NCBI RefSeq assembly: GCF_037977385.1
Contig: NZ_CP150277.1
Coordinates: 1 to 64,000 of the forward strand
DNA from: Terribacillus sp. FSL K6-0262
Lineage (GTDB): Bacteria > Bacillota > Bacilli > Bacillales > Amphibacillaceae
Direction: 5' to 3'
DNA length: 64,000 bases
Below, piece by piece: positions 47,182-55,226 of this stretch (position 1 is its first letter; each line of letters begins with the position of its first letter). The notes beneath the pieces were generated by a model. The model searched no databases and was not told where the DNA came from. It saw nothing but the letters and a program-made list of their open reading frames with translations. The position numbers and the translations under genes were made by a program.

Positions 47182-48296
47182 TCTTCGATCACCTCATATC
47201 CTTCCCCGCGTTGTATCACTCGATAAACACGATCAAAATCCCCTGCTTTCGCTTCCGTCCTGACATCGACTACTGCATCCGGGTATTGATGGCGCAATGC
47301 TTCGGCAGCGATAAGCCCTTGTTCATCGGTCAGCAAGCAAATGCGTTCTTTCGCTTGTGGTGCCGGCAGTACAGCAGCAAGTACATCCATATCGAAAGCC
47401 AACCCGACTGCACTCATCCTGCCGCCGAATTGTTCATACAATTCATCATATCTGCCGCCGGAGAAGCATTCAGCTCCGCTTTCTGCAAGGAACCCCCTGA
47501 ACATCGCGCCATTGTAATAAGGAAGCTGTTTGACGCGCCCAAGGTCGACGATGACATCCTGTCCCAGCTCTTCAAGGGCAGAAGCAAGCTGCTGCAGCTC
47601 TTGAATGACAGGGAATAATTTAACATCATTTTTCCATGCTTGTGCAAAAGCATCCAAAATGGCTGTCCCGCCGAATGCGTCTGTCAATGCAGCCACTGAC
47701 TCAGCTGTCTCTTCATTCCCTGTTTCTTTGATGAGGCGGTATACTTCATCCTTCCGCTTATCATGCATTGCCTGCCTGACCTGGGAAGCTGTCACTTCAT
47801 CGAGTTCCAAGGAAGAAATGAAGGTTTCGAAGATTTCCGTATGTCCCAGTTCGATGCTGTACTGTTCCACTCCAAGCTCCCTGAGAAAGCGGACAGCCGT
47901 GAACAGACTTTCATATTCCCCATACAGCCCCGGTGTGCGGATGATTTCGATGCCTGCCTGATGGCTTTCCACACCCGTGTGGTCCTTCTTGAATACAGAT
48001 CCGGCATAAGCCCATTTCTGCTGATCCGACTGCTGATTGGCAAGGGCCCTGGCAACAGCGATCGTCCAATCCGGACGCAATACTTCGATTTCCCCTTCCT
48101 CATCGAACCATTTGAGCATCTTTTTAAGTGTCATACCCGCATACGGATTGGTAAAAGTCGTGCTATACTCAATGACAGGTGTTTCAATCGATTGATAATT
48201 CCGTAAATTAACGATAGACTGGAACTTTTCGTATATAGCTACACGATTGACAAGCTGTCGACCGGTCAAATCGCGGCTTCCTGCTGGTAAGAACAT
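47178..48296 (-). CDS. hisZ: ATP phosphoribosyltransferase regulatory subunit
   Basis: A 372-aa HisRS-like protein that lacks tRNA charging and activates HisG. Motif 2-like VLRPDWTIAVARALA and YAGSVFKKDHTGVESHQAGIE, then YYNGAMFRGFLAESG and FSGGRYDELYEQFGG are seen. It is first gene of hisZGDBHFI. A strong promoter and two dyads lie between it and hisJ. Confidence 0.94.
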   Translation of the reverse strand: MFLPAGSRDLTGRQLVNRVAIYEKFQSIVNLRNYQSIETPVIEYSTTFTNPYAGMTLKKMLKWFDEEGEIEVLRPDWTIAVARALANQQSDQQKWAYAGSVFKKDHTGVESHQAGIEIIRTPGLYGEYESLFTAVRFLRELGVEQYSIELGHTEIFETFISSLELDEVTASQVRQAMHDKRKDEVYRLIKETGNEETAESVAALTDAFGGTAILDAFAQAWKNDVKLFPVIQELQQLASALEELGQDVIVDLGRVKQLPYYNGAMFRGFLAESGAECFSGGRYDELYEQFGGRMSAVGLAFDMDVLAAVLPAPQAKERICLLTDEQGLIAAEALRHQYPDAVVDVRTEAKAGDFDRVYRVIQRGEGYEVIEE

Positions 48297-48316
48297 CTAT
48301 AAGCCCCCGATTCTTT

Positions 48317-48348
48317 CTTTATCATTCTACCACTTTACCATGATAAAG
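48317..48348. promoter_or_regulatory. Dyad in the hisZ leader
   Basis: CTTTATCAT and ATGATAAAG form a 9-bp inverted repeat with a 14-nt gap, downstream of the predicted hisZ transcription start. It may be an operator or a leader stem. Confidence 0.45.
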
Positions 48349-48364
48349 GATTTCTGTTGATTTG

Positions 48365-48393
48365 AATGTATCATAATGAGATACTAACGTCAA
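48365..48393 (-). promoter_or_regulatory. hisZ promoter with internal palindrome
   Basis: On the minus strand TTGACG (48388-48393), a 17-bp spacer and TACATT (48365-48370). The spacer carries GTATC-N7-GATAC (48368-48384), a likely repressor site overlapping the -10 box. A his-specific TrpR-like repressor (YerC/HisR) is a possible reader. Confidence 0.65.
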
Positions 48394-48416
48394 CACAAAA
48401 AGAAAGGAGCAAGCAA

Positions 48417-49244
48417 ATGATCGGCGATTTTCATGTACATACCCAATACTGCCAGCACGGCGCAGATGATAAAATGGAGGACTATGTCCTGCAGGCAATC
48501 GAAAAAGGAATCAGCCACCTCTCCTTTACGGAACACGCTCCCCTTCCGGAAAACTTCAAAGATCCTGCCCCCAAGCGCGACAGCGCGATGGACAGGGACA
48601 AGGTCGACGCTTATTTGAAGGAAGGAAAAGCGCTGCAGAAACAATATGAAAAAGACATACAGATCAATATTGGCTTTGAAGTCGATTTTATCCGTGGCTT
48701 TGAACAGGAAACCGAGCAATTCCTTGATATGTATGGGCCGGAAATGGATGATGGCATCCTATCTGTGCATATGCTGCAGGCGCCGGATGATTCCTGGTTC
48801 TGCATTGACTACAGTAAAGAAGAATTTGGTCGTGCAGCGCGTGCATTCGGCGGACTTACACCATTATATAAAGCCTATTATACTAGTTTGCTAGCATCCA
48901 TCGAAGCAGATCTCGGCCGCTTCAAGCCAAAACGGATCGGGCACATCACTTTGATTCAAAAATTCCAGCTCGCTTACCCCAAGCCAGCTGACTTCTCCAA
49001 GGAACAGCAGCATATCCTGGAGATCATAAAGAGAAAAGGATATGAACTCGATGTGAATACAGCCGGTCTTTTTAAGCCTTTATGTAAGGAGATTTATCCT
49101 CCAGCCGAGCTCCTGGAACATGCTGCCGAGCTCGGCATCCCGCTGGTTCCTGGTTCTGACAGCCATGAAGCGATTGGTATTGCGAAAGGTTTCGACCGAA
49201 TATCAGCTTTTTCTCTTCATCTTCCGCAAGAATTGAATAAGTAA
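48417..49244 (+). CDS. hisJ: Histidinol-phosphate phosphatase, PHP family
   Basis: A 275-aa metal-dependent PHP phosphatase. Metal ligands are in GDFHVHTQYCQHGADD, SFTEHAPLP, GFEVDFIRG and VPGSDSHEAIGIAK. It performs step 8 of histidine synthesis, completing what the monofunctional HisB cannot do. ATG 48417 follows AAAGGAG; the frame is open upstream without a ribosome site. It is divergent from the his operon. Confidence 0.93.
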   Translation: MIGDFHVHTQYCQHGADDKMEDYVLQAIEKGISHLSFTEHAPLPENFKDPAPKRDSAMDRDKVDAYLKEGKALQKQYEKDIQINIGFEVDFIRGFEQETEQFLDMYGPEMDDGILSVHMLQAPDDSWFCIDYSKEEFGRAARAFGGLTPLYKAYYTSLLASIEADLGRFKPKRIGHITLIQKFQLAYPKPADFSKEQQHILEIIKRKGYELDVNTAGLFKPLCKEIYPPAELLEHAAELGIPLVPGSDSHEAIGIAKGFDRISAFSLHLPQELNK

Positions 49245-49251
49245 GTATGGA

Positions 49252-49291
49252 AAAACAGCTGTGCACGGGATGTCTTATGCGCAGCTGTTTT
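49252..49291 (+). terminator. Terminator of hisJ
   Basis: AAACAGCTG pairs with CAGCTGTTT across a 20-nt loop just past hisJ, with T residues after it. Confidence 0.6.
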
Positions 49292-49419
49292 CGAATTTCG
49301 TTACGTACCAGACACAGCTGTACCCTTCTTCCCCTTTCTTGAATCCTGGTATCGTTTTAAACTGAGTATTCAAGATTTCTTCCCACTGCAGCCCCATAAA
49401 GAAAAGATCTCTTTTTTGT

Positions 49420-49433
49420 TGTAAACGATTTCA
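49420..49433. promoter_or_regulatory. cre site (CcpA) of the arabinanase gene
   Basis: TGTAAACGATTTCA is a perfect match to the consensus TGWAANCGNTNWCA, 55 bp upstream of the arabinanase start. It predicts glucose repression. Confidence 0.85.
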
Positions 49434-49488
49434 AAAATAACTATAAATAAATTAAGCAATAACTAAATGAGAAGAGGAGGTCTTATGC

Positions 49489-50457
49489 GTGAAAAGTTTC
49501 AAAGCATTGGTTGGGAAGGTGTTTGGCTTATTTCTTATTTCTGTTTTGTTGTTTGCACCGAATGCATCGGCTAACTTCTGGGAGATATCAGGTGATACAA
49601 TGCTGCATGATCCTTCACTCACGAAGGAAGGAAACGTGTGGTGGGCTTTTGGAACCGGGGAAGTGGATAAAAACGGAATTCGCGTCCTGCGTTCGGAGGA
49701 TGGGAGACGTTGGGGCGCCACGCCGGTTATTTTTCCGCAGCCACTCCCTTGGTGGAAGCAGTACGTCCCGAATCATGCAAGCAATCAATGGGCGCCCGAT
49801 GTCTCTTATTACAACGGCAGATACTGGGTATTTTATTCCGTCTCTTCATTTGGATCCAATACTTCCTTGATTGGCCTGACTTCCACAACCAGCATCCAAT
49901 CCGGAAATTGGCGGGATGATGGACTTGTGATAAGGTCCACTCCAGCTAATGATTACAATGCAATCGACGGTGATCTGGTCATAGATGCAAATGGTGAGCC
50001 ATGGCTGTCATTCGGCTCATTCTGGAGCGGGATCAAGCTCACAAAATTGGATAAGAATACTATGAAACCGACTGGTACGATCCATTCCATCGCAGCGCGT
50101 CCAAATGTTCCCAACAATCCGATTGAAGCACCAAATATTACGTACAGGAATGGGTACTATTATTTATTCGTTTCATTTGATCATTGCTGCCGAGGTGTGG
50201 ACAGTGACTATAAGATCGCCGTTGGCCGATCCAAAAATATAACGGGTCCTTATGTTGATAAAAACGGCAGGAATATGCTTGATGGCGGCGGTACGATCTT
50301 TGATGCTGGCAATGAACGCTGGATCGGTCCGGGGCACCAGGATGTGTATGATAACAACGTCTTTGTCCGCCACGCCTACGATGCAGAAAATAATGGCATT
50401 CCACGGCTGCTGATCAACGATTTGTACTGGGATTCCAATGGATGGCCGCGATACTGA
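49489..50457 (+). CDS. Secreted arabinan endo-1,5-alpha-L-arabinosidase, GH43
   Basis: A 322-aa exported propeller enzyme. The signal peptide covers residues 1-28 (SVLLFAPNASA then NFWEIS). Catalytic Asp in DTMLHDPSLTKEG, Asp in DYNAIDGDLVIDANGEPW and Glu in NPIEAPNITYRNGYYYL are present; YLFVSFDHCCRGVDSDY is the GH43_5 AbnA signature. It cuts arabinan backbones outside the cell. The start is GTG, 8-10 nt after GAGGAGG; an ATG five bases upstream is in another frame. Confidence 0.92.
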   Translation: MKSFKALVGKVFGLFLISVLLFAPNASANFWEISGDTMLHDPSLTKEGNVWWAFGTGEVDKNGIRVLRSEDGRRWGATPVIFPQPLPWWKQYVPNHASNQWAPDVSYYNGRYWVFYSVSSFGSNTSLIGLTSTTSIQSGNWRDDGLVIRSTPANDYNAIDGDLVIDANGEPWLSFGSFWSGIKLTKLDKNTMKPTGTIHSIAARPNVPNNPIEAPNITYRNGYYYLFVSFDHCCRGVDSDYKIAVGRSKNITGPYVDKNGRNMLDGGGTIFDAGNERWIGPGHQDVYDNNVFVRHAYDAENNGIPRLLINDLYWDSNGWPRY

Positions 50458-50665
50458 CGGCAAGGCTGTAGGAGTCTTGTTTTATTGAATCCATTGAAGC
50501 AAAATCACCTATGCCCGACACTTATTGAACATGACCTTATCAGGTACTTAAATCTAGAGGCCCCTATATAAAAAACATTTCAATGGAATGTGTCCTATCC
50601 AATTATCAGGGAGGTATCAAAACCTTTGGCATCCATTGCCTCCCCCTTTTTCAACTATGAAATTC
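50458..50665. other. Intergenic stretch
   Basis: No gene is seen. Near 50608-50652 GGGAGG and CCTCCC can pair across a long loop, followed by CCTTTTT on the plus strand; this is a weak candidate terminator for the arabinanase gene. Confidence 0.35.
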
Positions 50666-51430
50666 TCATCCTCGCACCATGGAATTAGAGAATGAATCAG
50701 GGAATAATTTTCCTGCAAAGCGCAAAACTTTCGATAAACCCGGGACTACGCGCTTCTTGTTTTTTTCCATACCCTTGATGCCATGTTTAACAAGGGTATC
50801 CAAAGACATGCTTGGCATACTTGTAGTACTCTCACCTTTTGTTCCATTCGGTTCAAGATTTGTTTCTGCAACAAGCGGCGGTACTAATTCCATCACATGA
50901 ATATTTTTCCCTGACTTATTTAATTGAATGCGAAGCGCGTCGGTATACATATGAACTCCTGCTTTCGTAGCAGAATAAACGGGATGAATAGGTGAAGTCA
51001 GATAAGATAGACCAGAACTCACCGTTACGACCATCGCTTCATTTTGCTTACAAAGCTGCGGCAGCAAAGCTTGGGTCATCCACATTGTTCCTTTAAGATT
51101 TATGTCAACTTCAGCTGTCGCCTGTTCAAGCTCCATTTTTTCATCAAGCAGTTTAAAAGAACGCATAATTCCGGCTGAATTAAATAAAACATTGGCTTCG
51201 GGGTAGTTTTCCTTAATGAAACTTGCCATTTTCCGAATTGAATCAAGACTTGAAACGTCCCCTTGTAATCCGATCAGTCCTTTGTACTCTTTCATCACCC
51301 GATCGATTGTTTTTTGATTACGGCCGATTACAATCACTTTATTCCCGCGTTTTAACAATTCCTTAGCATAAGCAAGACCAATTCCTGAAGTGCCGCCAGT
51401 AATAATGATTGTATTATTTGAAAGCTTCAT
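50666..51430 (-). CDS. SDR oxidoreductase, DltE-like
   Basis: A 254-aa classical short-chain dehydrogenase. Cofactor motif IIITGGTSGIGLAYAKELL, NSAGIM, VTVSSGLSYL and active-site PVYSATKAGVHM (Tyr-Lys intact). It is most like the DltE/YkuF-like group; the substrate is unknown. It is divergent from a tetR gene across two matching operators, so it is the likely target of that repressor. Confidence 0.88.
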   Translation of the reverse strand: MKLSNNTIIITGGTSGIGLAYAKELLKRGNKVIVIGRNQKTIDRVMKEYKGLIGLQGDVSSLDSIRKMASFIKENYPEANVLFNSAGIMRSFKLLDEKMELEQATAEVDINLKGTMWMTQALLPQLCKQNEAMVVTVSSGLSYLTSPIHPVYSATKAGVHMYTDALRIQLNKSGKNIHVMELVPPLVAETNLEPNGTKGESTTSMPSMSLDTLVKHGIKGMEKNKKRVVPGLSKVLRFAGKLFPDSFSNSMVRG

Positions 51431-51449
51431 AGTTCTTCTCCTCCCTTTG

Positions 51450-51473
51450 GTTACAATTTATGTTTTTTGTAAC
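51450..51473. promoter_or_regulatory. TetR operator 1 over the SDR promoter
   Basis: GTTACAA-N10-TTGTAAC, with one extra base pair at each end. It overlaps a minus-strand promoter, TTGTTT (51477-51482), 16 bp, TAAATT (51455-51460). The same half-sites and spacing recur at 51499-51522. Confidence 0.8.
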
Positions 51474-51486
51474 CTTAAACAAAACG

Positions 51487-51534
51487 ATACCTCGCCCAGT
51501 TACAAAAGTCAACTTTTGTAACTGGGCGAGGTAT
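51487..51534. promoter_or_regulatory. 48-bp perfect palindrome containing TetR operator 2
   Basis: Two 23-bp arms, fully complementary, flank a 2-nt centre (CA at 51510-51511). The core 51499-51522 is again GTTACAA-N10-TTGTAAC. The outer 12 bp of each arm (ATACCTCGCCCA and its complement) are extra symmetry beyond the operator shared with site 1. Confidence 0.9.
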
Positions 51535-51544
51535 ATAGTATAAT
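51516..51544 (+). promoter_or_regulatory. tetR promoter
   Basis: TTGTAA (51516-51521), 17-bp spacer and TATAAT (51539-51544). The -35 box is the right half-site of operator 2, so TetR should repress itself. The ATG begins 7 nt after the -10 box, with no ribosome site between them. Confidence 0.8.
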
Positions 51545-51550
51545 CGATAT

Positions 51551-52093
51551 ATGAAGAATTTAAGTAAAGAAATCATATTGGAAACTGCTCATCGTATGGT
51601 AGCTGAACATGGGATGGAAAAAGTCAATCTTTCAAAGGTTGGAAAAGAATTAGGAACGAGTCATGCAGCAATTTATAAATATTTCTCAGGAAAGGAAGCA
51701 TTATGGACAGAGCTTGCCCTTTCATGGCTTGATAATGAACTGTCAAAACTATTTCCCTTCGAAACTAAAAGTTATTCCTCTACAAAGGAAATCATTCATG
51801 ATTGGTTTTGGGTTTTGAGTGAATCAAAATACAACGCTTATCATCGCGAACCAGAAATGTTTAAGTTATATACAACGTATATCGATGGAAATCCCCAAGC
51901 TTTGGCTCGTCACCTTACCGACTTATCCGGCAGCTTAAAAAAAGCAGCCGGAATTGAAAACAACAGTACATTAAAAGCACTGTTCTTGGCATTTTCATAT
52001 TTTTCATCCCCCTCCTTTGCAGAAAATTGGTCACAAATCGACTTCAAAGGAGAATTCGAGAATGTCTGGAATTTGGTCGAAGCAGGAATTTAA
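51551..52093 (+). CDS. TetR/AcrR-family regulator
   Basis: A 180-aa repressor. The helix-turn-helix covers residues 8-50 (ETAHRMVAEHGMEKVNLSKV, HAAIYKYFSGKEALW). The ligand domain (about 60-180) fits the TetR_C_33/YvdT-like class. The start ATG coincides with the predicted transcription start and lacks a Shine-Dalgarno sequence; the next in-frame Met (residue 16) also lacks a good one. It probably controls the divergent SDR gene. Confidence 0.88.
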   Translation: MKNLSKEIILETAHRMVAEHGMEKVNLSKVGKELGTSHAAIYKYFSGKEALWTELALSWLDNELSKLFPFETKSYSSTKEIIHDWFWVLSESKYNAYHREPEMFKLYTTYIDGNPQALARHLTDLSGSLKKAAGIENNSTLKALFLAFSYFSSPSFAENWSQIDFKGEFENVWNLVEAGI

Positions 52094-52334
52094 CCTAGAG
52101 CCTTCAAGCTAGGAGATGAACATCCCTAGCCCAGAAGAACGAAGAGTAGAATCATATGTCTGCGTGAACAGTTAAGGATGCTGCCAAATGTATCACTGCA
52201 CCTGCATGGTAATGATCCAAGAGCGGAAAAATGGATGAAAGATCCATATCCATACTAAATGGCCCTGAAAATGCTGCTGGCAACAGGGCCATCCTTCGTA
52301 AGTGATTATTGTCTGGCCTAGCCAATGCTGCTGT
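52094..52334. other. Intergenic stretch with a possible gene tail
   Basis: A plus-strand frame at about 52160-52258 ends LHLHGNDPRAEKWMKDPYPY and stop; it looks protein-like but has no start and may be a remnant. A hairpin GGCCCT/AGGGCC lies at 52261-52290 without a T-run. Confidence 0.35.
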
Positions 52335-52589
52335 TCATTGATCTGTAAGGAATTCCTTCAATGTATCTATGGCTAGCTTTTCATCATCTCCATCAACAAT
52401 CAAGGTAATCTCATCCCCGGTCTTCACGTGTAAATCCATGACTTTCATTATTTCTTTTCCATCTATGGGAACACCATCTTTGGAGATGATGACATCACTA
52501 GTGAACGCACATGCCCTGGACACGAATATAGCTGTGTTCCTGGCCTGCAGGCCACGCGGAATACGCACTGACAGCTTTGTCATCAGCAT
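52335..52589 (-). CDS. HPr/Crh-like protein without phosphorylation sites
   Basis: An 84-aa HPr-fold protein. At the position of HPr His15 it has Gln (PRGLQARNTA versus SGIHARPAT), as in Crh, so it cannot carry PTS phosphate. At the regulatory Ser46 position (KSIMGVMSL in HPr) it has Glu (KEIMKVMDL), so HPr kinase could not modify it either. Glu may mimic phospho-Ser. RBS GGGAGG is 11 nt before the ATG; a second ATG two codons in is possible. It is a lone gene; partner unknown, CcpA is a candidate. Confidence 0.82.
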   Translation of the reverse strand: MLMTKLSVRIPRGLQARNTAIFVSRACAFTSDVIISKDGVPIDGKEIMKVMDLHVKTGDEITLIVDGDDEKLAIDTLKEFLTDQ

Positions 52590-52658
52590 ACCGAATGGAA
52601 CCTCCCTTCCCTGTAAATGATCCCCCTTGAGCCTTTCAGGCCGGAACTTCTCCCTCTA

Positions 52659-52809
52659 CTAGTCCACTTGCCTTGTCGGACGAATGATAATCTCGCTTAC
52701 GGCCACCGTCTCAGATGTGCTGATTGCATAGGCGACAGCATAAGATATATCCTTGTGGGGCAGCAATGACTAATCTAGCTCCCTCCCCTATTCCGCTTGA
52801 TACACCCAT
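52659..52809 (-). pseudogene. Remnant of an SDR oxidoreductase
   Basis: A strong AAGGAG ribosome site and ATG lead into MGVSSGIGEGARLVIAA, the SDR cofactor motif. Then, after a large internal deletion and frame change, DISYAVAYAISTSETVAVSE and IIIRPTRQVD stop is the typical C-terminus of the same family. Only about 150 bp remain of a gene of about 740 bp. The divergent LysR gene probably once controlled it. Confidence 0.78.
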
Positions 52810-52992
52810 GATGACAACTCCTTCATTCCGGATATCCGGCACTTGGATTCATCTTTTCTGATGATTTTTCACGCTTTTTATTTAATTTTAGGGTGTGCAT
52901 CCCACATATAACAAATACTTATATCTTATATCGTGATATGCTTGATAAGCATTTCTATTTGTATATACTGAACGTATAAGGGGAGATGGAAA

Positions 52993-53889
52993 ATGGAATT
53001 ACGTGTGCTTCGCTACTTCCTTACCGTGGCAAGAGAAGGCAACATCACGAAAGCAGCCAATTTCCTGCACGTGACACAGCCTACCTTATCCAGACAATTA
53101 AGGGACCTTGAACAAGCGCTGGGAAAAAAACTGTTCATCCGGAGCAGCCACAGTATTTCCCTTACAAATGAGGGAATTCTTTTAAAAAAGAGAGCTGAAG
53201 AAATCGTCTATATGGTCGATAAATTAGAATCGGAATTCAGCTCCATGAAACAAATGGTGAGTGGTGATATTCATATAGGCGGCGGTGAGACCGACGCCAT
53301 CAGGCATATCGCCCGGATTGTCAAAGACTTGCACGAAAAATACCCAAATATACGCTACCACCTATACAGCGGCAATGAAGAAGACGTGGCGGATCGACTT
53401 GACAGAGGCATGCTTGATTTTGGCATATTGATCGAACCAGCTGAGCTATCGAAATACAATCATCTGAATATCCCTGCCAAGGATATTTGGGGTGTCGTCA
53501 TGAGAAAAGACAGCCCTCTTGCTGCTAAGGATGCAATTACGGCAGCCGACCTGTTAGATCTTCCGCTGATCTGTTCCAGACAGGCCATGAATCAGGGCTA
53601 TTCCAAAAATGAATTTGCAGATTGGTTCGGCGAAGATCTTGACAGACTGAATATCGTGACGACCTATAATCTTGCCTACAATGCTGCAATCCTTGTGGAA
53701 GAAGGCATTGGTTACGCGATCACCCTTGATAAAATAGTGAATACATCAGAAGAAAGCACGCTTTGCTTCAAGCCCTTGGAGCCTAAAATCGAATCGGGAT
53801 TAAGCCTTGTGTGGAAAAAACACCAGGTTTTTTCTTCAGCTGCGGATACATTCCTTAAAGCAGTTCAAACGGAATTCATCAGACAATAA
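52993..53889 (+). CDS. LysR-family transcriptional regulator
   Basis: A 298-aa LysR protein: winged helix at residues 1-60 (RVLRYFLTVAREGNITKAAN, QPTLSRQLRDLEQALGKKLF) and a substrate-binding domain at about 90-290. The ligand is unknown. Upstream at 52932-52965, ATATCGTGATAT and TGCTTGATAAGCA dyads are plausible binding sites. Its former divergent partner is the decayed SDR gene, so it may now be an orphan. Confidence 0.88.
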   Translation: MELRVLRYFLTVAREGNITKAANFLHVTQPTLSRQLRDLEQALGKKLFIRSSHSISLTNEGILLKKRAEEIVYMVDKLESEFSSMKQMVSGDIHIGGGETDAIRHIARIVKDLHEKYPNIRYHLYSGNEEDVADRLDRGMLDFGILIEPAELSKYNHLNIPAKDIWGVVMRKDSPLAAKDAITAADLLDLPLICSRQAMNQGYSKNEFADWFGEDLDRLNIVTTYNLAYNAAILVEEGIGYAITLDKIVNTSEESTLCFKPLEPKIESGLSLVWKKHQVFSSAADTFLKAVQTEFIRQ

Positions 53890-53906
53890 GCAGAGCTGTC
53901 CTGTAC

Positions 53907-53945
53907 GAAAAAAGGATGTCCTTCAACCCTAGGGACATCCTTTTT
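53907..53945. terminator. Bidirectional terminator between lysR and adhA
   Basis: AAAAAGGATGTCC pairs with GGACATCCTTTTT, with an 11-nt loop and A/T runs on both sides. Confidence 0.9.
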
Positions 53946-53955
53946 CCTAACACAA

Positions 53956-54996
53956 TCACAATGTGCTTGTATCGATTACGAAGCGGTAGCGTACATCGGA
54001 AGCTAACACTCGTTCATATGCTTCATCAATTTGATCGGCTGAGATGATTTCGATTTCAGGTACAATCTTATGCTGAGCACAGAAGTCCAGCATCTCCTGC
54101 GTTTCGCGGATTCCGCCGATCATGGAACCTGCGAATGTACGACGCTGACTAATGAGATTGAACACATTCAGTGCCAATGGTTCTGCTGGTGCACCTACAT
54201 TCACAAGGGCACCATCCAATTTCAACAGGGAAAGATACGCATCGATATCGATTTTTGCGCTTACTGTATTAAGAATAAAATCAAATGAGCCAGCCAATTC
54301 CTTAAATGTGTCCGGATCGCTGGTGGCATAATAATTTTCTGCCCCGAACTGCAGTCCGTCTTCTTTTTTCTTCAGGGACTGAGACAGCACCGTCACCTCG
54401 GCACCCATGGCATTGGCAATCTTGACAGCCAAATGTCCAAGGCCTCCCATCCCTACCACTGCCACTTTCTTTCCTGGGCTTGCATTCCAGTGGTTAAGAG
54501 GCGAATAAGTCGTGATACCTGCACATAGCAAAGGTGCAGCGGCATCAAGCTCGATACCATCAGGGATTCGAAGGACAAAGTCTTCCGTCACGACGATATG
54601 GCTGGAATAGCCGCCTTGGGTAGGCTGTCCATACTTATCGACACCAGCATAAGTCGGTACATTTCCTTCGTGACAGTACTGTTCCTCCCCTTTCTTGCAG
54701 TTATCGCATTTGCCGCAGGAATCGACCATACAACCGACCCCTACTCGATCTCCGACTTGATACTTGGTGACCTCGGAACCTACAGCGGTGACGATTCCCG
54801 CAATCTCGTGGCCCGGAACGAGAGGATAATCCACCGGCCCCCATTCACCATGAGCGGTATGGATATCCGAATGACAGATACCTGCGAATTTAATCTCTAT
54901 GAGCACATCATGCGAATCCAGATCACGTCGCTCAATCTCAGCTGCACGGAAAGGTTTGTCCGGACCATCAACAGCTCTTGCTTTAGCGATTACCAT
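53956..54996 (-). CDS. adhA: Zinc-dependent alcohol/aldehyde dehydrogenase
   Basis: A 346-aa MDR enzyme of the CAD/AdhA class. Catalytic zinc Cys in [17 protein letters not shown] and His in VPGHEIAG; structural zinc in [19 protein letters not shown] site [15 protein letters not shown]. In B. subtilis AdhA (349 aa) is induced by formaldehyde and methylglyoxal through AdhR. The same neighbour and promoter type are present here. ATG 54996 follows TTGGAGG; the longer frame has no ribosome site. Confidence 0.9.
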   Translation of the reverse strand: MVIAKARAVDGPDKPFRAAEIERRDLDSHDVLIEIKFAGICHSDIHTAHGEWGPVDYPLVPGHEIAGIVTAVGSEVTKYQVGDRVGVGCMVDSCGKCDNCKKGEEQYCHEGNVPTYAGVDKYGQPTQGGYSSHIVVTEDFVLRIPDGIELDAAAPLLCAGITTYSPLNHWNASPGKKVAVVGMGGLGHLAVKIANAMGAEVTVLSQSLKKKEDGLQFGAENYYATSDPDTFKELAGSFDFILNTVSAKIDIDAYLSLLKLDGALVNVGAPAEPLALNVFNLISQRRTFAGSMIGGIRETQEMLDFCAQHKIVPEIEIISADQIDEAYERVLASDVRYRFVIDTSTL

Positions 54997-55086
54997 ATCA
55001 ACAACCTCCAAAGTAAATAATTTAATCACAAGAGTATCAGCCTATAAATATGTACTGACTGCCAGCTTGATCTCCTGCCTGAAATA

Positions 55087-55117
55087 ATCCTAAGGGATAG
55101 AGTGGACTCTAAGTCAA
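55087..55117 (-). promoter_or_regulatory. AdhR-type promoter of adhA
   Basis: Minus-strand TTGACT (55112-55117), a 19-bp spacer and TAGGAT (55087-55092). The spacer contains the dyad TAGAGTNNACTCTA (55098-55111). A 19-bp spacer with a central dyad is the mark of MerR-activated promoters. Confidence 0.85.
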
Positions 55118-55226
55118 GCGAAAACAAAATATTCAGCATCCAGAAATTAAAATATTGCCGTACACGTGAGACATTGATAAAATGACTTCACATTCAAGGT
55201 TTTTAAATCAGTTTGGGAGCGATATC

